Source: Leptolyngbya sp. NIES-3755
Lineage (GTDB): Bacteria > Cyanobacteriota > Cyanobacteriia > Leptolyngbyales > Leptolyngbyaceae
DNA: 64,000 bases
Assembly (NCBI GenBank): GCA_001548435.1
Contig: AP017308.1
Coordinates: 6,085,030 to 6,149,029 of the forward strand
Direction: 5' to 3'
A program made the translations under genes and the position numbers. Positions 8,592 through 16,865 of the stretch are shown one piece after another. The notes under the pieces are model-generated. The model did not search any database. It was not told where the DNA came from and worked only from the letters and a program-made list of their open reading frames with translations. The stretch's first letter is position 1. Each line of letters opens with the position of its first letter.

Positions 8592-10694
8592 ATGAAACGT
8601 CGATCGCTATTGCAAGCAGCCGGAATGTTTTGCGGAGCCTGGGGAGCGAATCAACTCCTCCTGTCTCGTGCGTCTCAAGTTTTGGCTGAACCGACTTCTC
8701 GCAAACTCGCTTTTCTCGTCGGAATTAATCAATATCGCAATGCTAGTTTGAATGGTTGCATTACCGATGTTGAATTGCAAAAAGAATTATTGATCTATCG
8801 GTTTGGATTTCAGCCGAGTGATATTGTTGTTCTCACAAATCAGCAAGCAACGCGATCGCAAATCGAAACAGTTTTTACAGAACATTTGATCCAACAAGCG
8901 AAACCAAACGATATTGTCGTGTTTCACTTCAGCGGTTTTGGTAGCTTGCAAAAGTTAGGAGCAACTACAGACGATATCCAACCTGTTCTCCTGACAGCAG
9001 ATGATCCAAAAGAAGACGCGATCGCAAATGCAATTTCTCAAGACACATTACTGTTATTACTGCGATCGCTGTCTACATCTCAAGTGACAACCGTTCTCGA
9101 TGCGGGTTATTTCTATCCCGGTTATTCGCAGCGTGGAAATTTAAAATTGCGGTCACGTTCCAGTGATCCAGCTTCTCAACTCATTCCGAGTGAGCTTGAA
9201 TTTCAAGAAAAATTGCTTGAAAAAACTGGACTCGATCGCATTCAGACACGAGTGAAATGGCGATCGGGACAATTTCCTGGAGTAGTTCTCTCGGCTGCAA
9301 ACGATCAACAGTTCGCAACTGAATCGCCTTGGAATGGATTTACTGCGGGATTGTTCACATATTCGTTAACTCAACAATTGTGGCAAGCGACTCCATCCAC
9401 GACACTGCGAGTGAATTTACGCCAAGCTTCTGAACTGATTGCTAGGCGTGTTGACTCGAAACAACAGCCCGTTTTGATGGGACAAAAAAGCCGCGATCGA
9501 CCCCTAAAACCTTATCAAGTTGCATCGATTCAATCTGCTGCGGATGGCGTAATTACTGCGATCGAAGATAGTGGAAAAATCGTGCAACTCTGGCTCGGTG
9601 GCTTACCTCCCGAAGTACTAGAAACATATAGCTTTAGTGCAGTTCTCAAAGTTGAAAATTCTGATCAACTGCTGCAAATCTTCGAGCGGAATGGACTAGC
9701 TGCAAAAGCGCGATCGCTCACTGAATCACCAAATTTACAAATTGGTCAACGAGTTCGAGAAAAGATTCGTACCTTTCCAAAAGAGATTCGATTAGCGATC
9801 GCGGTTGATGCAAATTTAAATCGAGTCGAGCGTGTCGATGCGATTAGTGCCTTATCAGGATTGCCGAAAACTTCTGCTGCGATCGCGGGCGAACAACCCG
9901 CAGATTATCTATTCAGCAAAGTGGAAGAAACGACTCAAGTTGCAGCCCTCAATCCTGATGCAATGAAGGGTACAATTCTGCCTGCTGGCTATGGATTATT
10001 TTCGCAAGGACGAGATGCGATTCCACGAACGGCAGGCGAATCTGGTGAAGCGGTGAAATTAGCAGTTCGTCGGTTAACTCCTCGCTTGCAAACGCTTTTA
10101 GGTGCGAAACTTCTGAACTTAACGAGTAATTCCACCACTTCTGAGTTAGCAGTTCGGGCTTCACTTGAGATCGCGGATTCTAATGCGATCGTTCAACAAA
10201 CCGAGAAGATTTCTCTCGATTCGATCAAGGTGATTCCGTCTGATGGAAAATTAGTATCGTTTCCGATTGGCACTCCGATTCGGCTTCGGGTTGAAAATCG
10301 TGATCCAGATCCAATTCATTTTGTGATTTTAGGATTCGATAATCGCGGATCGGGAGTTGTCTTTAATTCGATGCAGGGCGATCAACCCCAAACCTCGATC
10401 GCGGCAAATGAAACTGTAATGATTCCGCGATCACTCACCGATTGGCTGGTTCAAGCCCCTACCGGATTATCTGAAATTTACTTAGTTTGCAGCCGCACTC
10501 CATTTCAGCACACACAGGCATTACTTGGAACGAGTGCGGGATTTGTGCGATCGCTTCCGAATTTTCTTGATGTTGCCCAAGCTGTTCTACAGGATTTGCA
10601 TCAAGCGAGTAATCCATCGATTAACGCACCTGATCTATTTGCTTTAGATATGGCAAGTTGGGCAACATTTCGATTTTTGTATCAGGTTGTGTGA
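8592..10694 (+). CDS. Caspase-fold (C14/orthocaspase-like) protein, catalytic dyad apparently lost
   Basis: A 700-residue exported protein. MKRRSLLQAAG followed by a hydrophobic stretch resembles a twin-arginine signal. Residues about 37-180 form a caspase-like domain: LAFLVGINQYRN, then SLNGCITDVELQ, then VVFHFSGFG. In active members the last motif is SGHG; here Phe116 replaces the His. The second motif, normally D-x-C-x-x-G, reads LDAGYFYPG, so Gly172 stands in for Cys. The rest, about 330-700, contains a beta-rich region with GTPIRLRVENRD and IYLVCSRTPF that looks like the DUF4384-type domain often attached to cyanobacterial caspase homologs. It is probably a non-proteolytic pseudo-enzyme acting as a binding or scaffolding protein. 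It ends back-to-back with the aminotransferase gene. Confidence 0.8.
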   Translation: MKRRSLLQAAGMFCGAWGANQLLLSRASQVLAEPTSRKLAFLVGINQYRNASLNGCITDVELQKELLIYRFGFQPSDIVVLTNQQATRSQIETVFTEHLIQQAKPNDIVVFHFSGFGSLQKLGATTDDIQPVLLTADDPKEDAIANAISQDTLLLLLRSLSTSQVTTVLDAGYFYPGYSQRGNLKLRSRSSDPASQLIPSELEFQEKLLEKTGLDRIQTRVKWRSGQFPGVVLSAANDQQFATESPWNGFTAGLFTYSLTQQLWQATPSTTLRVNLRQASELIARRVDSKQQPVLMGQKSRDRPLKPYQVASIQSAADGVITAIEDSGKIVQLWLGGLPPEVLETYSFSAVLKVENSDQLLQIFERNGLAAKARSLTESPNLQIGQRVREKIRTFPKEIRLAIAVDANLNRVERVDAISALSGLPKTSAAIAGEQPADYLFSKVEETTQVAALNPDAMKGTILPAGYGLFSQGRDAIPRTAGESGEAVKLAVRRLTPRLQTLLGAKLLNLTSNSTTSELAVRASLEIADSNAIVQQTEKISLDSIKVIPSDGKLVSFPIGTPIRLRVENRDPDPIHFVILGFDNRGSGVVFNSMQGDQPQTSIAANETVMIPRSLTDWLVQAPTGLSEIYLVCSRTPFQHTQALLGTSAGFVRSLPNFLDVAQAVLQDLHQASNPSINAPDLFALDMASWATFRFLYQVV

Positions 10695-12032
10695 TTACGC
10701 CAATTCTTTCAAAACGCTACCTAATCGATCGACCATTTGATCGATATGCTGTTTCTCCAAAATTAACGGTGGTGATAACGCAATAATGTCTCCCGCTGTT
10801 CTAATCAGCAATCCCTGTTCAAAACATTTTACCAGTGCGTTGTAAGCCCGAACTCCCACCTGTCCTGGAATCGATGCCAGTTCAATTCCCGCCACGATTC
10901 CCAAATTCCGCACATCAATCACATGAGGAAATTCTTTTAACGAGTGCATCGCATTTTCCCAATACGGCGACAAGTCACGTGCCCGATCGAATAATTGCTC
11001 CTCTTCGTAAATATCCAACGTCGCCATCGCTGCCGCACACGCTAAGGGATGACCCGAATAGGTATAGCCATGAAATAGCTCGATCGCGTTTTCCTGTCCG
11101 TGCATAAACGCATCATAAATATACGATCGAGCAAACACCGCTCCCATCGGAACCGCAGCATTTGTAATCCCTTTCGCCACGCAGATCAGATCCGGCATCA
11201 CACCAAAGTATTCCGCCGCAAATCCTCGTCCCAATCTGCCAAACCCGGTGATCACTTCATCGAAGATCAACAGAATGCCGTACTTGTCACAAACCGATCG
11301 TAATTTCTCCAAATATCCCACAGGCGGAATCAATACCCCAGTCGATCCCGCAACAGGTTCGACAATGACAGCAGCAATAGTAGAAGGATCATGTAAGGTA
11401 ACGATTCGCTCTAATTCATCTGCTAAATGCGCTCCCCAATTCGGCTGTCCGCGACTAAACGCATTCTGCTCCAAATTATGCGTATGCGGCAGATGATCCA
11501 CTCCCGGCAACAGACTCCCAAAAAACTTCCGATTCGGTGCGATTCCCCCAACCGAAATTCCGCCAAATCCAACTCCGTGATATCCCCGTTCTCGTCCAAT
11601 CAATCGAGTTCGACTTGCCTCTCCCCGCACCCGATGATAGGAGAGCGCAATCTTTAACGCGGTATCGACTGCCTCTGAGCCAGAATTCGCAAAGAAGACA
11701 TGATCGAGGTCTCCAGGCAGCATTTTCGCCAATCGATCGGCTAATGCAAACGGTCCAGGATGTCCCATCTGAAACGTGGGTGAAAAATCCAGGGTTGCGG
11801 CTTGCTCGTGGATTGCTTGCACAATGCGATCGCGGCAATGTCCCGCATTCACGCACCACAGTCCCGCTGTTCCGTCCAACACTTCTCGACCATCGACCGT
11901 CGTATAGTGCATATCCTTAGCAGATGCCATCAAACGCGGCTGGGCTTTGAATTGACGATTTGCAGTAAACGGCATCCAGAAAGCATCCAAGCTCTCTGGC
12001 AGGGAAATATCTAGAACCATAGTTTTGAACAC
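10695..12032 (-). CDS. Class III (omega) aminotransferase, probably beta-alanine/omega-amino acid:pyruvate type
   Basis: A 445-residue PLP enzyme. DGTAGLWCVNAGHCR near the N-terminus, FFANSGSEAVDTALK for the phosphate loop, the DEVITGFGRLG motif with the PLP-binding Asp, and AKGITNAAVPMGAV with the Schiff-base Lys are all present. The N-terminal LDAFWMPFTANRQFK is typical of beta-alanine:pyruvate and related omega-transaminases rather than of glutamate semialdehyde aminomutase. The amino donor cannot be fixed from sequence. The ATG at 12032 fits the family length. It is convergent with the caspase-like gene (adjacent stops), and the HTH gene lies 91 bp upstream on the same strand. Confidence 0.85.
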   Translation of the reverse strand: MFKTMVLDISLPESLDAFWMPFTANRQFKAQPRLMASAKDMHYTTVDGREVLDGTAGLWCVNAGHCRDRIVQAIHEQAATLDFSPTFQMGHPGPFALADRLAKMLPGDLDHVFFANSGSEAVDTALKIALSYHRVRGEASRTRLIGRERGYHGVGFGGISVGGIAPNRKFFGSLLPGVDHLPHTHNLEQNAFSRGQPNWGAHLADELERIVTLHDPSTIAAVIVEPVAGSTGVLIPPVGYLEKLRSVCDKYGILLIFDEVITGFGRLGRGFAAEYFGVMPDLICVAKGITNAAVPMGAVFARSYIYDAFMHGQENAIELFHGYTYSGHPLACAAAMATLDIYEEEQLFDRARDLSPYWENAMHSLKEFPHVIDVRNLGIVAGIELASIPGQVGVRAYNALVKCFEQGLLIRTAGDIIALSPPLILEKQHIDQMVDRLGSVLKELA

Positions 12033-12123
12033 AGCAAAAAATCTGCGCCCATTATCGCAGTAAAAGCACGATCGACACCCGAATCAACCCAAGCACGAAT
12101 GTCGATCGAATTGAGAAATATCT

Positions 12124-12594
12124 CTAACTGACAGCTTTTTTCCGGCTAGTGGTTGCTTTGGCTTTCGATTTTGCAGGTGACTTTGTATCCGCTTTGGATT
12201 TTGCTGCCGATCGCTTTGGCTTGTCTTCTTTCTCAGGTGTTTCAGTTTCCAACGCATCCGAACCGTTCTGAAGTGCCTCAGCAGTCATCGTTAACGTGCG
12301 GCGGCGACGACGAGATTTTGTGCCATCTTCTTTACGGGCTGAGGACAGATAATACTTCAGCGTCGAGGGGCTAATTTCAACACCTTTCGATGACAGCATT
12401 TGGGAAACTTCGCTATAGCTGTAACCTCGATCGAGCGCTTGAGTAATTTGATCTTTAAGCAGATGAATCGCTTCTCTCAGCGACCAAATTTCCTTTGGTT
12501 TTTCGGGCAGATCTTGAAGTGCGGTTGATGCGCTGCTGATTGAATCTTTAGAAACTAGCGTTGATGTAGGTGATCTTCTTTTCGTTCCTGCCAT
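12124..12594 (-). CDS. Small helix-turn-helix protein with basic Lys/Ala/Ser tail
   Basis: 156 residues from the ATG at 12594, chosen because a perfect AGGAGG lies 6 nt upstream; a TTG 18 nt earlier would overlap that site. Residues about 35-85 contain REAIHLLKDQITQALDRGYSYSEVSQMLSSKG followed by ISPSTLKYYLSSARK, a helix-turn-helix in which the second helix of the motif is the likely DNA-contacting one. After an RRRRR cluster, the C-terminal half is low complexity, rich in Lys, Ala, Ser and Thr, resembling histone-H1-like tails. It is probably a nucleoid-associated or regulatory DNA-binding protein; I do not recognise a named family. An inverted repeat at 12730-12755 lies in its upstream region and might be an operator. 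Confidence 0.75.
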   Translation of the reverse strand: MAGTKRRSPTSTLVSKDSISSASTALQDLPEKPKEIWSLREAIHLLKDQITQALDRGYSYSEVSQMLSSKGVEISPSTLKYYLSSARKEDGTKSRRRRRTLTMTAEALQNGSDALETETPEKEDKPKRSAAKSKADTKSPAKSKAKATTSRKKAVS

Positions 12595-12729
12595 TATGTT
12601 CCTCCTAATCAAATTACAGGATGTGGACTTTGTTTATGTGTTCCCAATTCTGGGATTTGAAACAAAAACTTTCGGCAAATCGATCGACGTTCAACCGTGA
12701 TCGATCTGATGCTCGTCTGATTGCAATAG

Positions 12730-12755
12730 TAGTGATATCAATGCTGTTATCACTA
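12730..12755. promoter_or_regulatory. Inverted repeat upstream of the HTH gene, possible operator
   Basis: TAGTGATA and TATCACTA form perfect 8-bp arms separated by 10 bp, which places the half-site centres 18 bp apart. The site lies about 135 bp upstream of the HTH-protein start in an otherwise AT-rich, apparently non-coding stretch. Operator function is inference. Confidence 0.35.
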
Positions 12756-12875
12756 TCGTCGTTAATTATAGAGACATTTTCGGATTTGGTAGCAAATCTT
12801 AAAAAATTTAGATCAAATTCTCAAAATGTAAAGATAACGAATCTTTTATATGAACGGATATATTACCGATTCTGA

Positions 12876-13661
12876 TTACGTCAATCGCTCGATGATTGCA
12901 CAAAACAACGGTGCAAGCAGCAATCCCGGTAAAAATGCAGCAACGCTTAATCGTGCAATCTCCAACAAGTTCAAACCCAATCCCATCACCATTAATCCAC
13001 CCACACCCGAAGTTAATAAAACCGCTGGAGCCGTAGCTGGATCAGGTAATGACTGTGCGAGTAATCCTGCCGCGATCGACAATCCTCCTTGATAAATGAC
13101 GATCGTTAAAATCGAAAACGCGACTCCTATTCCATAACTGCTACTGAGTGCGATCGCAGCGAGTCCATCCATTGCCGATTTAATTGATAACAGCGTATTG
13201 TTTCCCGCGAGTCCATTGTTCAAACTTCCAACGATCGTCAACGGTCCAACACAGAACAATAAACTCGCCGCGACGAATCCCTCTGTAAAACTGCCGCCAC
13301 CTTTTACCATTCGTTTAATGCGATCGCCAATGGAATGCAATCGGGCTTCGATTTGCCACCATTCACCGAGCAAGCCCCCGATGACGATCGCGAATAATCC
13401 AATAATCACGCCATCAATCACGCCGATTTTGACCTTGAGCAAGCTTGATGCCATCGTCACCCCCAGAAACAGCGTTAGCAATCCCAATCCTTGTGTAATG
13501 ATGCGCTGCATTCGAGTTGGCAAACTGCCTTGTAACAGCAATCCGAGTGTGCAGCCCATCAGAACTGTTGCCACATTGATCCACGTTCCGCTTGTTTTAT
13601 CCCAAATACTGAGTGTTAAAAATAGGGTTGTCAGCATTGACTGTAGCGTTTCCCTTTGCAT
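12876..13661 (-). CDS. DUF554 family membrane protein
   Basis: A 261-residue, strongly hydrophobic protein with about six or seven membrane helices. The GTWINVATVLMGCTLGLLLQGSLP start, the GVIDGVIIGLFAIVIGGLLGEW segment and the FVGPLTIVGSLNNGL-like region (here CVGPLTIVGSLNNGL) are characteristic of the DUF554 (YdfK-type) family, whose transport or other role is unknown. The ATG at 13661 is followed by a second possible start at MLTTLFL, eight residues in. The 180 bp to the next gene on the plus strand should carry its promoter. Composition is like the neighbours. Confidence 0.85.
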   Translation of the reverse strand: MQRETLQSMLTTLFLTLSIWDKTSGTWINVATVLMGCTLGLLLQGSLPTRMQRIITQGLGLLTLFLGVTMASSLLKVKIGVIDGVIIGLFAIVIGGLLGEWWQIEARLHSIGDRIKRMVKGGGSFTEGFVAASLLFCVGPLTIVGSLNNGLAGNNTLLSIKSAMDGLAAIALSSSYGIGVAFSILTIVIYQGGLSIAAGLLAQSLPDPATAPAVLLTSGVGGLMVMGLGLNLLEIARLSVAAFLPGLLLAPLFCAIIERLT

Positions 13662-13843
13662 TGACAGTTTCGTTGCATCATACCAAACAACCGATCGCGC
13701 TAATTCTCAAGGAAGACGGATTTCAGCCTGAGATTTAGCCAAACGGGGGAGATATCTTTATCAAAGCTTTAGCTATTCTGTCGGCAATTAGATCAGCGAT
13801 CGTTGAAGTAAGGAACAGAAGCAAGTGCAGAGGAACGCAAATT

Positions 13844-14056
13844 ATGGTTTCTGGAATGACAATGCCTAGATTTAGCCCCGAACAATTTGTTCGCTTCATT
13901 GGGGGCGAGGGAAAAGTGCGAGAGTTTCACGCGGATGCGGGTCGCTGGTCGTATTTGGTTGAGATGGAAATGGGAGAAGAGCCGGAAATGGGCAGAATCG
14001 GCTTTGAGACGATGATTCTGCTGCCGGAAACAGATTTGGAAGCAGCGTTGTGCTAA
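13844..14056 (+). CDS. Small conserved-type cyanobacterial protein
   Basis: A 70-residue acidic protein (RFSPEQFVRFIGGEGKVREFHADAGRWSYLVEMEMG is its core region, given here only by its ends RFSPEQF and LVEMEMG). The pattern of alternating strands with Gly-rich turns and a buried Trp suggests a small SH3- or KOW-like beta barrel, but I cannot name a function. AGAGGAACG lies about 10 nt upstream of the ATG at 13844; an internal ATG at residue 5 or 7 is a possible alternative. A hairpin followed by a T-run at 14087-14115 probably ends its transcript. Confidence 0.65.
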   Translation: MVSGMTMPRFSPEQFVRFIGGEGKVREFHADAGRWSYLVEMEMGEEPEMGRIGFETMILLPETDLEAALC

Positions 14057-14086
14057 GACGCGAGAAAGTTTACTGTGTGGTCTGAT

Positions 14087-14115
14087 AGCAGTTTCAGGAA
14101 TGGGGCTGCTTTTTT
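14087..14115 (+). terminator. Probable terminator after the 70-residue gene
   Basis: AGCAG and CTGCT arms enclose a 14-nt loop and are followed by six T residues. The stem is short, so strength is uncertain, but the position 30 nt after a stop codon and before a convergent gene fits a terminator. Confidence 0.5.
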
Positions 14116-14137
14116 GTGGTTGAAATCAGCGTTTCAT

Positions 14138-14353
14138 TTAGTGATTAGAATCATGCTTGGGTTCTGGGAAAAGCTGCTTTCCTAAAGCTCGAATTTCTGC
14201 TTTCTCTTCATCAGATAGAAACTCGTCACCATGCAAACTACCAGACGATCGACTTGGATCGCCGCCTGCTTCTAAGTAACGTTGCCGAGCCGTATCAAAA
14301 ATCTCGGTTAATCGTTGATACTGTTGCCGTTTCAAATTCGTGGGTTGAGTCAT
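14138..14353 (-). CDS. Small hydrophilic protein of unknown function
   Basis: A 71-residue charged protein. Residues 5-32 form a Gln/Arg-rich helix (KRQQYQRLTEIFDTARQRY), followed by a Gly/Ser-rich linker with DPSRSSGSLHGDEF and a second helix SDEEKAEIRALGKQLFP. It lies 12 nt downstream of the 57-residue gene at 14366-14539, which lies 17 nt downstream of menH, so the three are likely one transcript. Function is unknown; the helix-linker-helix layout could suit a partner or antitoxin-like protein, but no toxin motif is seen next to it. Confidence 0.6.
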   Translation of the reverse strand: MTQPTNLKRQQYQRLTEIFDTARQRYLEAGGDPSRSSGSLHGDEFLSDEEKAEIRALGKQLFPEPKHDSNH

Positions 14354-14365
14354 AGTGGTTGCAAG

Positions 14366-14539
14366 TTAATCATTCACTGGAACAATGTCACCATCAGGTA
14401 AAAGTTTTGCGATCGGGAGAACTGGGCTAGGAGTTCTGATATACCAACTTCCAGTTTCTTCATCATAGAAGCTGTGAATTAACAATCTCAACGTTTCTAA
14501 CGCATTCAAAACTAAATACTGTGTTTCCGTCGGTTCCAC
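14366..14539 (-). CDS. 57-residue small protein between menH and the 71-residue gene
   Basis: An open frame from GTG at 14539 to TAA at 14366, encoding MEPTETQYLVLNALETL followed by an aromatic segment (HSFYDEETGSWYIRTP) and ending in LLPDGDIVPVND. An in-frame TAG lies 9 nt before the GTG, so this is the only reasonable start. The pattern of hydrophobic helix then beta strands, the regular codon use and tight spacing (17 nt after menH, 12 nt before the next gene) argue that it is real. I do not recognise its family. Confidence 0.6.
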   Translation of the reverse strand: MEPTETQYLVLNALETLRLLIHSFYDEETGSWYIRTPSPVLPIAKLLPDGDIVPVND

Positions 14540-14556
14540 AAGTGTTGCCTAAATAT

Positions 14557-15339
14557 TTATCTCTTCAAATCATAAAAGAAAGCTTGAACTCGATCGACAA
14601 ACGTTCTTGGTTTCTCAAAGTGAATGTTATGCCCAGCGTTAGGCACGATCGATAATTCTGCCGTTCCACACAGCGACACCATTTCTTGATTCAATGCGAC
14701 AAATTTCCGATCGTATTCTCCAACCATTAGCAACAATCGATTTTGATGCGATCGCAATTTCTCCCACAAGCTCGGCTGCATTCCCGTTCCCATTTCCGAA
14801 AGCGATCGCGCTACTTCAATCGGATCATTTCGCGATCGTTCTTTTAGCATTTGATCAAACTTTGGATGTGCTTTGACCGATTGAAATAGCGACTGATTGT
14901 ACCAATTGAGTAAGAACTGATTGAAATCTGTTTCGATTTGCGTTGTTAAAGTGCGATCGCGTTCAATCCTTTCTAAGCGTTCTTGCTCAGTCTTCAATCC
15001 AGGCGAACCCGATTCGATTACTGCTTTTGAAAATCGCTCTGGATAATTTAACGCCAAATACAGTCCTAATCGTCCTCCCATTGAATAGCCGACTAAATTA
15101 GCTTGAGAAATTTCCAACTCGTTTAGCAAACCTACGATCGCGTTTGCCGTGTTCTCCATCGTGTACTCATCAGAAAATCGAGTTTTGCCATGACCTGGAA
15201 GATCGACCGTGAGGCAGGAAAACGGGAATTGATCTACGATCGCATCGAATTCTGCACCGCTTCCCAAAAAACCATGCAGAAATACCACCATCATTGAATC
15301 TTTTCGATGCGTTAGGTTGAATGACAATTTATTTTTCAT
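14557..15339 (-). CDS. menH: 2-succinyl-6-hydroxy-2,4-cyclohexadiene-1-carboxylate synthase (MenH-like)
   Basis: A 260-residue alpha/beta hydrolase. FLHGFLGSGAEF forms the oxyanion region, DLPGHGKT follows, and the nucleophile elbow is GYSMGG with Ser86; a late His in NAGHNIHFEKP completes the triad. HGFLGS, GYSMGGR and the length match MenH, which eliminates pyruvate from SEPHCHC in phylloquinone/menaquinone synthesis. Other esterases share the fold, but the presence of menF, menD and menB 40 kb away supports the assignment. The natural start may be residue 1 (ATG 15339) or MMVVFLHG at residues 16-17. Two small genes follow closely on the same strand. Confidence 0.8.
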   Translation of the reverse strand: MKNKLSFNLTHRKDSMMVVFLHGFLGSGAEFDAIVDQFPFSCLTVDLPGHGKTRFSDEYTMENTANAIVGLLNELEISQANLVGYSMGGRLGLYLALNYPERFSKAVIESGSPGLKTEQERLERIERDRTLTTQIETDFNQFLLNWYNQSLFQSVKAHPKFDQMLKERSRNDPIEVARSLSEMGTGMQPSLWEKLRSHQNRLLLMVGEYDRKFVALNQEMVSLCGTAELSIVPNAGHNIHFEKPRTFVDRVQAFFYDLKR

Positions 15340-15433
15340 GAACAGAGATTTTCACCGATGGGAATACTATCAACATCTCGCTCTGAAGTGGGGATCAGTC
15401 GAAACTACTTGATCCCAGAGGTTAGCACCGCAC

Positions 15434-16486
15434 ATGGACACAGAAAAAATCTTTCAATTGATCGATCGCGTTTTACCGTTTGAAGCTTGTCTGTATCATC
15501 AGGTTTTGCCATTATCGATCGAAGGAAACACCCTACAGTTAGGCATGGTGATGCTCGATGATGTGGCAGCACTCGATTACGCTCGTCGCATGGTCGGCTA
15601 TCAAAACTATTCACTTGCTCCTCACAGTCTCTCTTCGGAAACGCATCACACAATTCTTACAACCTACTTAAATTACAGTCAAAATCGTCCCACTCCTCCG
15701 ACCCCTCCTAAACCACCAGAGCCGCAGAAAAAACCAGATCTGCACAGCAAGGAAACTTTAGTCGTTGAAAGTCCAGATGAATTGGAGTGGGAAGAATGTC
15801 ATAAACCAGAAGCGCGACCGCTTCAAGACACCATCAGTGATCCGCAAAATGCACTCCCAGAATTGGCAGCTAGCACCCGTTACCGTGAAGAACCGATCGC
15901 ACTCCTGAGCCAACTTCCGCCTTCTCGCCTCATTCAAGAACTTCTAGGACGAGTGCTTGGAAACGGAATTGGACGGCTCTTTTTTGAGCGACAAGAAAAA
16001 CATGGACGGATTCTCTGGAGCCAAAATGGAGTCCTGCAAGCTGCGATCGAATCCGTTCCACTCCCAAAATTTCAATTGCTTTTGGATGAATTGAAACAAC
16101 TCACACATTTGCCGCTTGCTCCAGTGGCTCAAGTGCAACAAGTGGAAATTGAGCGATCGTATCAGCGCGATCGAGTTCTCCTGCGATTGCGAATTATGCC
16201 CTCTCCGAATGGTGAACATGCAACTCTTCAAGTTCTTCGAGGTGCAGCCCTGAAGTTTTACCAGAAACAGCAATTAACGACTCTGAGCCGCGATGCGCTT
16301 GGGATTGCTCAGAAGTTGCGGCAAAAAATGGACGAGCTTCATACCCATACCCAAACTGCAACACCACTCACGGTGGATCAATTGCAGCCTGATATGGTTC
16401 CTGCGCTCAATCAAGTGCTGCAAATCGTCGAACAGCAACTGACTGAACTGAAGCAAATTCGCGATTCTTATAATAAAGAAGGCTAA
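15434..16486 (+). CDS. PilB/GspE N-terminal-like protein lacking the ATPase motor
   Basis: A 350-residue protein. Residues 1-82 resemble the MshEN domain at the N-terminus of type IV pilus/type II secretion ATPases (IDRVLPFEACLYHQVLPL, then LQLGMVMLDDVAALDYARRM). A Pro-rich linker follows at about 86-102. Residues about 165-275 look like the N2/PAS-like domain of the same ATPases (IGRLFFERQEKHGRILWSQNG resembles their DIH-E motif), but no Walker A, Walker B or His box follows. The C-terminus is a coiled coil (about 290-345). MshEN domains bind c-di-GMP in known cases, so a regulatory role on pili is plausible inference. Confidence 0.65.
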   Translation: MDTEKIFQLIDRVLPFEACLYHQVLPLSIEGNTLQLGMVMLDDVAALDYARRMVGYQNYSLAPHSLSSETHHTILTTYLNYSQNRPTPPTPPKPPEPQKKPDLHSKETLVVESPDELEWEECHKPEARPLQDTISDPQNALPELAASTRYREEPIALLSQLPPSRLIQELLGRVLGNGIGRLFFERQEKHGRILWSQNGVLQAAIESVPLPKFQLLLDELKQLTHLPLAPVAQVQQVEIERSYQRDRVLLRLRIMPSPNGEHATLQVLRGAALKFYQKQQLTTLSRDALGIAQKLRQKMDELHTHTQTATPLTVDQLQPDMVPALNQVLQIVEQQLTELKQIRDSYNKEG

Positions 16487-16507
16487 ATTTGGGCTTTCTC
16501 TGTCAAC

Positions 16508-16865
16508 TACCTCACCCACAAGGGGATGAGGCTTGCACTTCCACATCCCTCTAGCCGTCTAGAAGTCGGAGCGCAATAGGCGGATTGACTGCCACCCGAA
16601 GTATTCAATTCCTTTGCAAGGAGCCGCTAAAATGCTCGTCCCTCTCTTCCAAAAAGCCGAAGCTTCTGAAACGGTTTCTCCTGTAGTGCGTAGCCTTGCA
16701 GCGAGTGCCTTGATTAAGGAAGTGGGCTTGTCGTACAGACAACTATATCAAGATTCTTCGTTCATTGCAAAGAAAATTGCCAGTCTGCGGGGCATTGAAC
16801 CCCTTGACTGGCGCTCCTATCCCTCCCAACCCACAAGGGGATTGGGTTTCTCGGAGGTTTTATGA
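16508..16865 (+). ncRNA. HEARO/omega-RNA-like element without nuclease gene
   Basis: The 443-bp gap between two convergent genes contains a highly structured stretch. It opens with a hairpin CCTCACCC-ACAA-GGGGATGAGG (16510-16531), followed by GCTTGCAC, then AGGCGGATTGACTGCCACCCGAA near 16574-16595 (given by its parts AGGCGG and GCCACCCGAA), a CCTTTGCAAGG hairpin, and a strong hairpin at 16779-16812 (GCCAGTC/GACTGGC outside GGGG/CCCC). It closes with a second hairpin like the first but with a changed stem (CCCAA/TTGGG, 16825-16846), then GGAGGTTTT directly before ATGA (16862-16865). GAGGCTTGCAC, GGCGGAT...GCCACCCGAA and the ATGA boundary match what I remember of HEARO RNAs, now known as guide RNAs of IscB/IsrB. 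No RuvC or HNH coding sequence is present. Confidence 0.6.

Noticed and set aside
12621-12875. 84-residue plus-strand open frame with one hydrophobic stretch
   Set aside because: AT-rich, no ribosome site, ends inside the DUF554 gene; it fits the upstream region of the HTH gene better.
16614-16865. 83-residue open frame in the gap between the PilB-like gene and the GGDEF gene
   Set aside because: It runs through the hairpins of the proposed RNA element, ends exactly in the ATGA boundary and has no recognisable protein features.
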